Source: Apoda limacodes
Taxonomy: Eukaryota; Arthropoda; Insecta; Lepidoptera; Limacodidae
DNA length: 64,000 bases
Reading direction: 5' to 3'
Assembly (NCBI GenBank): GCA_946406115.1
Contig: OX291555.1
Coordinates: 13,906,001-13,970,000, forward strand
Under the pieces are notes generated by a model that saw only the letters and a program-made list of their open reading frames with translations, did no database searches and was not told the DNA's origin. The position numbers were made by a program, and so were the translations under genes. Each line of letters opens with the position of its first letter. Positions within the stretch are counted from its first letter, which is position 1. Shown piece by piece: positions 58,319 through 64,000 of this stretch.

Positions 58319-58521
58319 AGCAGAGACGCGAAGCAGGAAGAAATTCGTTCAATGACCGGTCACTATTTATCTCTGTTGCACGCGCATAATTATTTGCCGT
58401 CGTGCTCGCACAGATGCGATAACCGACCGCTGTCATCAGAAATTACTACTATTTTGACAACTGACAGGCTCAAAAGTAAAAGGTCAATGTACGAAATTCT
58501 TTTTGCTTCGCGTCCGTGCTT
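58319..58521. mobile_element. MITE, uninterrupted copy
   Basis: The left end agagacgcgaagcaggaag is inverted at the right end (ttttgcttcgcgtccgtgct). The 203-bp body matches the interrupted copy at 6325-7078. Confidence 0.75.
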
Positions 58522-60189
58522 TTGTGTAAAAAAAAACGTATGTATGGTATACACACTAGACAAAGCATTTTTCATACAAATTAGAAGATTTGCCATCAGA
58601 AAAAAAATTATTATAATGTATAATGTGTACTAAGTACTTATGTTGTTTAATCATAATTACGACTGTAAGTTTATCAAACGTTTTTAATAAAATCAAAATA
58701 CCTTATAAAGAGCAAATTAATCATAAGCATACCCATTACAAAAGTGCCATTTTCTTATTAATATTTAATATATAAATACATTTAATACTTAAATTATTTC
58801 AACATATCACGTTACAATTGGCACTTGATACACATTTTCTTACAATTTCAAACCATATTTAAACGTCTACACTTTGTAGAAAGATGGCAAATTTGTGTTC
58901 TTACAGTTAGGTAAATGCAAATGAAGATTATATATGTATGTATTTTTAAAAAGGTTTCCACAGCAATTATTAGATAGGTATATCATTTGCTGTAATTTTC
59001 GATTTTTTTCTCCATAGTGTGTAAATATAATAACAAAAGCTTTACTTTAAAATATTCTTCAACTAAAGTAGATTTTTTTTAAATGCAATTATTTTACTTG
59101 GCAAATAAATCATGTCTATATAGGAACATAAAAATATTTCAGCTCAAATTTTATCTGTAAAAAAAAATCAGATAATTCATATAGCAGAGAACAGTCATAA
59201 CATTAGACGGACATAATATTGTAACAATAAAAATCAATTATTGTGTCAACATTATTAACAAAATAATACTGTATGTATTACTTAAAGAAGATTTTGTCGA
59301 AATAATTAATACAAAATTTTAAATACTTAATGAAATTACTAGTATTTAGTGTCCCGATTAAAAATCAGCTGTTTGCTTGATTAAAAATCAGATAAAACAC
59401 TTAAAATTCACATATATTTTTAATAATTATGTTTTTAAACTAAATTATTAATAATTAGGTACGCTATATTTATCTGGCACAATAGTTTGTACAAAGAATC
59501 ACATAGTTAGCATGAATGTATACGTGTATAAATATATATACGTTACTTTGTACATATCATTCACTCAAAAAAACTCTTGCTTACGTACTTGTTGAAAAGT
59601 AAAAAGAAATAAATACACAATACAAAAACTTTACTTCTAAAAATTACATGGTGAAAATATTATTATATTATGAAATTTCAAAATATAATAAGTAAAATTG
59701 ACGAAGTGTCATCATACTATTCTAATAGTATGCAACACCGAAGGTAGCTCTTCTGCTATAGCAGATATTATTGGTGCGACAGAATATTCCGAACGATAAA
59801 ACATAAAAAAGTCTATCAAGTAAGCCCGTTTTCAATCCACGTAAAACATATGAAATCAAAACTACGATTTGTTTTTCTCACAAATTATGATCACTGCGAA
59901 AGCATAATATCGTCAAATGTGCAGCAATATACAAATTGAATTAAGATTCTTATTAAGTCAAAAATATTTAAAATTACGAAAATTAGATTATTAGCAAAAT
60001 TGACGAAGGATAAGAAAAAAACATAATCATCTACCGATTGATAAGATTCAAAGTATCAAACATGGTCAAAAAATAAAACATTTAATTGTCACATTAAAGC
60101 CTACATGATCGAAGTGTTTGTCCTAAACTAATACTAAAACATACCAGAAAATACGTAATCAATAAATATTCAAAATTTAAATAAGATTT

Positions 60190-60950
60190 TATTAAATAGT
60201 TTGTCAAAATCTGTAAAACCTCAAACTATGCACTTATGAAAGCATGATTACTTCTAAATTGCAATGAGACTAATTATTTATAACACGGCAATGTAAAAAT
60301 GTAAATCAAATATCAAAATCCACAAGTCAAAAACACATGATTGTATGGTATTTAAAATTAAACGTCAGAAGTAAGGTGTGTTATTAAAAAGATTGTCAAA
60401 ATCTGTAAAATCTCAAACTATGCACATATAAAGACATGATAACTTCTAAATTACAACTAGACTTATTATTTATAACACGGCAATGTAAAAATGTATATCA
60501 AATATCAAAATCCACAAGTCAAGACACATTATTGTATGGTACCTATGTAAAATTAAACGTCAAAAGTAAGGTGTGATATAAAAAGATTGACAAAATCTGT
60601 AAAACCTCAAACGATGCACATTTAAAGACATGATAACTTCTAAATTACAACCGGACTAGTTATTTGTAATACGGCAATGTAAATATGTAAATTTAATATC
60701 AAAATTCCCAAGTCAAAGAAACATTTTTGTTTTGTTGACAAAATTAAAAGTCAGAAATAAGCTGTGTTATTAAATGTTTGTCAAAATCTGTGAAACCCCA
60801 AACTATGCACATATAAAGGCATGTTATATATAACACGGCAATGTAAATATGTACAATAAATATAAAAAAAAACCACAAGTCAAAGATAAAATGATTGTAT
60901 GTATGGTATTTAAAATTAAATATCAAAATTAAGCTGTGTTAAAAATTAAT
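60190..60950. repeat. Tandem array of four ~192-bp units
   Basis: The start motif ttgtcaaaatctgtaaaacc recurs at 60201, 60393, 60587 and 60778 (steps of 192, 194 and 191). Units also share taacacggcaatgtaaa and caaatatcaaaatccacaag. Confidence 0.9.
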
Positions 60951-60954
60951 ACCT

Positions 60955-61195
60955 GAAAGACCGAGCTTTGCTCGTTTTTTAACAACGCCATCTATTGTCA
61001 AGTAGCTTTAGTGTTGCTGTGTCGGTAAAAATAATAGTTTTACTACACGCCTATAGCTGTAAGAAAGAGTCATATTTTAAAAATGAAACCTAGCTAGATC
61101 GATTTATCGCCCCCGAAACCCTCCTGCATACTAAATTTCATGAAAATCGTTGGAGCCGTTTCAGAGATTCAGATTATATATAAATATATATTTAA
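60955..61195 (+). repeat. Interspersed repeat, family A
   Basis: It starts acctgaaagaccgagctttg, then acaacgccatctattgtcaa and tcgcccccgaaaccctcctg, and ends 'ttcagattatatata'. Confidence 0.7.
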
Positions 61196-61623
61196 AGGTG
61201 TTATATATAGATGTAAAATTAGAGAAATAATTTAAATTTAAAAAAAAACCTACTAGGTAATCAGATATTAGAACATATGCAACACATGTGTAATTTCCAA
61301 ATATAGCAAAATCTATAATAAAAACAAAATTTTAGCAGAGGAGAGAATCACAATTAAAGAATATTTTGTGTGGCGACGTTAACTTAAACCTTTTTTTAAT
61401 AAAAATCAAAGACAATCCACACTGCCATATGCTAAGCTTATAGAATCAGTATTGGACATTTTTACGGGGTTATAACGGTAAGAACCCTGTCAAACTTATT
61501 AGTAGTGATAATTAAACTGTGAAACTTTAAAGCAACATATTTTTATAGTTACTACGTTATGACTTTGTAAACTTGTTTTTTAGGTTTGTAAGCGTATTTA
61601 TTTGTTTTTAGATATTTTCACAA

Positions 61624-61692
61624 AAAAAAACTGCTGAAATTAAGGTTAGTGTGGATATTCTCCACACTAACCTTAATTTCAGCAGTTTTTTT
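61624..61692. repeat. Perfect 32-bp inverted repeat with 5-nt loop
   Basis: Arms 61624-61655 and 61661-61692 are exact inverses (core ctgctgaaattaaggttag) around loop tattc. Confidence 0.93.
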
Positions 61693-63036
61693 ATCACTGG
61701 TAGACTTTGTAGGATTGGCAGCGCTAAAAATAAGACCCTTAACAAAAGACAAGACAATTCAGTAGTAAAATTAAATTTCCCAAAAAACCTTTGATTTATG
61801 TCTTAAAGTTTTTCGTAATATGCAATGATATTTTTTTATTTAAAGCACAGATAAGTTGACATTTAAAATATTACTTTCTTATTTTTACTCAATAATAAAT
61901 TCTAGTCTTTAGTAGTAAATACTATAACAGTAAATTTCTAGTACCTTTCTAGCAGACAGGTACTAAAGATTACAATAATATAAAGGCACTTTTGAGATCG
62001 CTTTTAACTTGTACTATATACATTATATCTATGATTAGGTAGTACTTAGTCAGTCAAAAATACTTTTCTTGATATATTCTTAATTTGTCAATTGTTCACA
62101 GCCACACCAAGTTCTAGTTGACCCTTACTAGTTATACATTTAATGTTAATATAAATAGGTTTAATACAATATAAAACCAATTATCCCTTTTAAATATTTC
62201 TTACCCATAGCAGTTACAAGAATAGGCAACATTTAGCAATATTTGGTTTTATTAGTAGTATAATGTATACACTCACATTACAAATCTAAGGCCTAGGATA
62301 GTGCTGCACGGTTGGCCGGAGCAGCGCGGCGAAACGCTTACCAAAATTTTGTACTAACTATATGCAACACATAAACCTTAAATATCAATCCTTACACATA
62401 TGTACACCTTAAATTATCTAAGTAATTCGTCAGTCAAATTAACATAATTACGTTTATTATTTTTGTCAAAAAATTATATGGTCATATTCGTAAAATTTGT
62501 ATAAACTCAGAAAATAATGTCATTAGTCATGCATATTAGAATTGTAAAGTATATAACCTAACAACTGACTCAACCACTATTCAATTATAGAAAATGCATA
62601 TATATATGACTAAAAGATGCTTAGATAATTTCTTTTAACTATGAATATAGCAAAAACCCAAAGTTAACAATTAGTATTTTTTTTAGAAATTCTAGATTTT
62701 ATGATCAGGTGTATGAGAATATATTTTTTTAGAAAGAAATATATTCTATATTAATTTTAATGTGAAAATTTACATGTCATTATTACCTATCAATAAAATA
62801 TATGGACATTTCCTATAAAAACCCCAGTCATTTTGACAATAATGTACATATTTATTATATTTAAAAACATATTTACAACAAAAGGGGGATAATATGGCAT
62901 GCATGTAATAGGAAATTCTTTGCCATAATTAGAATATTCCAACAGAAATTTACCAATACCAATTTCTATTACAATTAACCAAAACCCATTCCAAAGCATA
63001 AACGGCTAAACCAATATTAGTGTGGTTAAACGATAT

Positions 63037-63188
63037 TTAAAAGCGCCTCCTACCATTGCTTTTGAGTCTGGTGTTTTTCAAGGTGATGGTGGTAGACTGC
63101 AGAGGCAAGCCATTGTTGGTGCTCCGCAGAACTGGACAGTAGGTACTGGAAACATTAAAAACTGATTCAGCAACTTCAGACCACATTT
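63037..63188 (-). CDS. Probable last coding exon of an unidentified minus-strand gene (partial)
   Basis: An acceptor-like ttattag is followed by an open 49-codon stretch ending in TAA. It begins MWSEVAESVFNVSS and ends LKSNGRRRF. GC content and codon use stand out from the AT-rich surroundings and look coding. The exon begins with two bases of a split codon, so upstream exons should lie to the right, beyond the window. I do not recognise the protein. It could instead be a short stand-alone ORF or chance. Confidence 0.4.
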
Positions 63189-63224
63189 CTAATAAGGTAC
63201 TGTAGAAGTGTAGGTTTCTTTTTT

Positions 63225-63445
63225 AAACCACTAAGATGGCAAACAAGCTTGCGGTCCGCCTGATGGTAAGCGGTCACCGCTGCCTATGGACGCTTGCAAC
63301 ACCTGGGGTATAACTCGCACGTTGCAAACCCTTCAAAAATCTAATAACTTCTTTCTTGAAGAACCCCATACAGTAGTCCTCAGAGAAAACCTCGGCAGGG
63401 AGCTCATTTCATAACCTAAGCGTTCGCGGGAGAAAGTTTGTTAAA
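63225..63445 (-). mobile_element. CR1-type LINE 3' end, fragment
   Basis: Minus-strand copy: cgcgaacgctta, gagctccctgccgagg and ccatcaggcggaccgc are all present. It lies just upstream of the putative exon at 63037-63188, in its presumed intron. Confidence 0.7.
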
Positions 63446-64000
63446 AACTACTCCAGTACCCCAGCTTCAGAATAAGAAAAATATACCCTTGTGGATGTTA
63501 GGAGTGTCCGGTTTCGCGGCTGGAGGTTCGGCAAAGTTCTAGGATTAACGAGCGCTGAGACTGGTTGCTCGTTCTCCAGACTAACCAATAAATTGAGGAG
63601 ATTCGCGAGGAACGGTACATTAACTCATCCCAATTAGGTAAACGGTTCTCTCGTAATAAAGAAACGGATATCAAAATAATCTATGTAAACCCGGACGTGG
63701 GCAATGCCTAGAAAACCTGATCTAATCTGGATCTACACCGTACACAGCAAGAGAACTATCTTTTCACAATTGAAGAACACCTTAGAACATGCGAATCACC
63801 AAAAGCTACCATTTGCTACTTTTTCTGAACAATTTTCAATGTCAATATCTATAGAGAAGAACCGGCAAGAAACTAGATAACCGAGGGCAAGTTGATGGCA
63901 AAAGACATTATTTCTCTACTTGTGATCTTCTTTCATCATTTTAGACAGCTTTCTTAGCTGCCAGGTATTTTGATTTTATTTAAAAATAATATTTTGTGTT
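63446..64000. other. No gene recognised at the right edge
   Basis: Presumed intron of the gene ending at 63037. It contains taaacccggacgtggg (about 63690), shared with 13920. Confidence 0.3.

Larger units (their letters stand above)
57240..63036. other. Very AT-rich stretch without a recognisable gene; possible long 3' UTR
   Basis: No supported ORF. It holds a MITE (58319-58521), a tandem array (60190-60950), an interspersed repeat (60955-61190) and a perfect hairpin (61624-61692). It lies directly downstream of the putative terminal exon at 63037, so part of it may be that gene's 3' UTR (inference). Confidence 0.4.

Noticed and set aside
58274..58633. 119-codon plus-strand ORF
   Set aside because: Most of it is a translation of the MITE at 58319-58521.
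62284..62350. Small GC-rich island that could be a short exon on either strand
   Set aside because: Both strands give short open peptides, but neither has a convincing acceptor with a pyrimidine tract.

Overview
The window is AT-rich, intron-containing animal DNA, most likely from a moth or butterfly. The reasons are the conserved splice signals (GT/AG), a nuclear tRNA gene, and dense interspersed repeats of types I know from Lepidoptera: the CR1-type LINE 3' end with its 'accatcaggcggaccg' tail, tRNA-derived SINEs ending in 'aatgtccaaaaatattta', and the 'ttttgcccgcggttccac' repeat. There is no bacterial-style gene layout. The species cannot be named from the sequence.

The only complete host protein gene is on the minus strand, from 56639 (start) to 24109 (stop). 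Sixteen exons join in phase into an 864-residue protein homologous to ARMT1/DUF89 (subfamily III metal-dependent damage-control phosphatase). The metal-binding Asp-Asn and Asp, the KGDLNYRKL segment and the RTxK motif are all intact. The protein is about twice the length of human ARMT1, because Lys/Glu/Pro/Thr-rich low-complexity segments interrupt the fold in several exons. One of these is a 21-bp coding tandem repeat. A second possible first exon at 50650-51014 has the same splice phase as the distal first exon and would give a 954-residue isoform. A tRNA-Lys(UUU) gene lies in intron 1 on the same strand.

The left 24 kb is transposon territory. From left to right it holds: a 3' LTR with polypurine tract (1223-2046), whose solo sister copy lies in an intron of the ARMT1 gene (38743-39566, with a 4-bp target duplication); a decayed RTE-type LINE (2450-4985); a MITE interrupted by a LINE fragment (6325-7078); a PHD-finger transposase remnant (9560-10145); a decayed MADF-domain fragment (13309-13455); and a DIRS1-like tyrosine-recombinase retrotransposon (14913-22444). 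The DIRS element has inverted termini, an internal complementary region and decayed gag, RT/RNase H and recombinase genes, and it is interrupted by a 2.6-kb near-perfect palindrome.

The introns of the ARMT1 gene hold SINEs, LINE 3' ends, minisatellites, the solo LTR and other repeats. The right end (56.6-63.0 kb) is very AT-rich with a 4-copy tandem array and a perfect 32-bp-stem hairpin. It is followed by what looks like the last coding exon of another minus-strand gene (63037-63188) that continues past the window edge.
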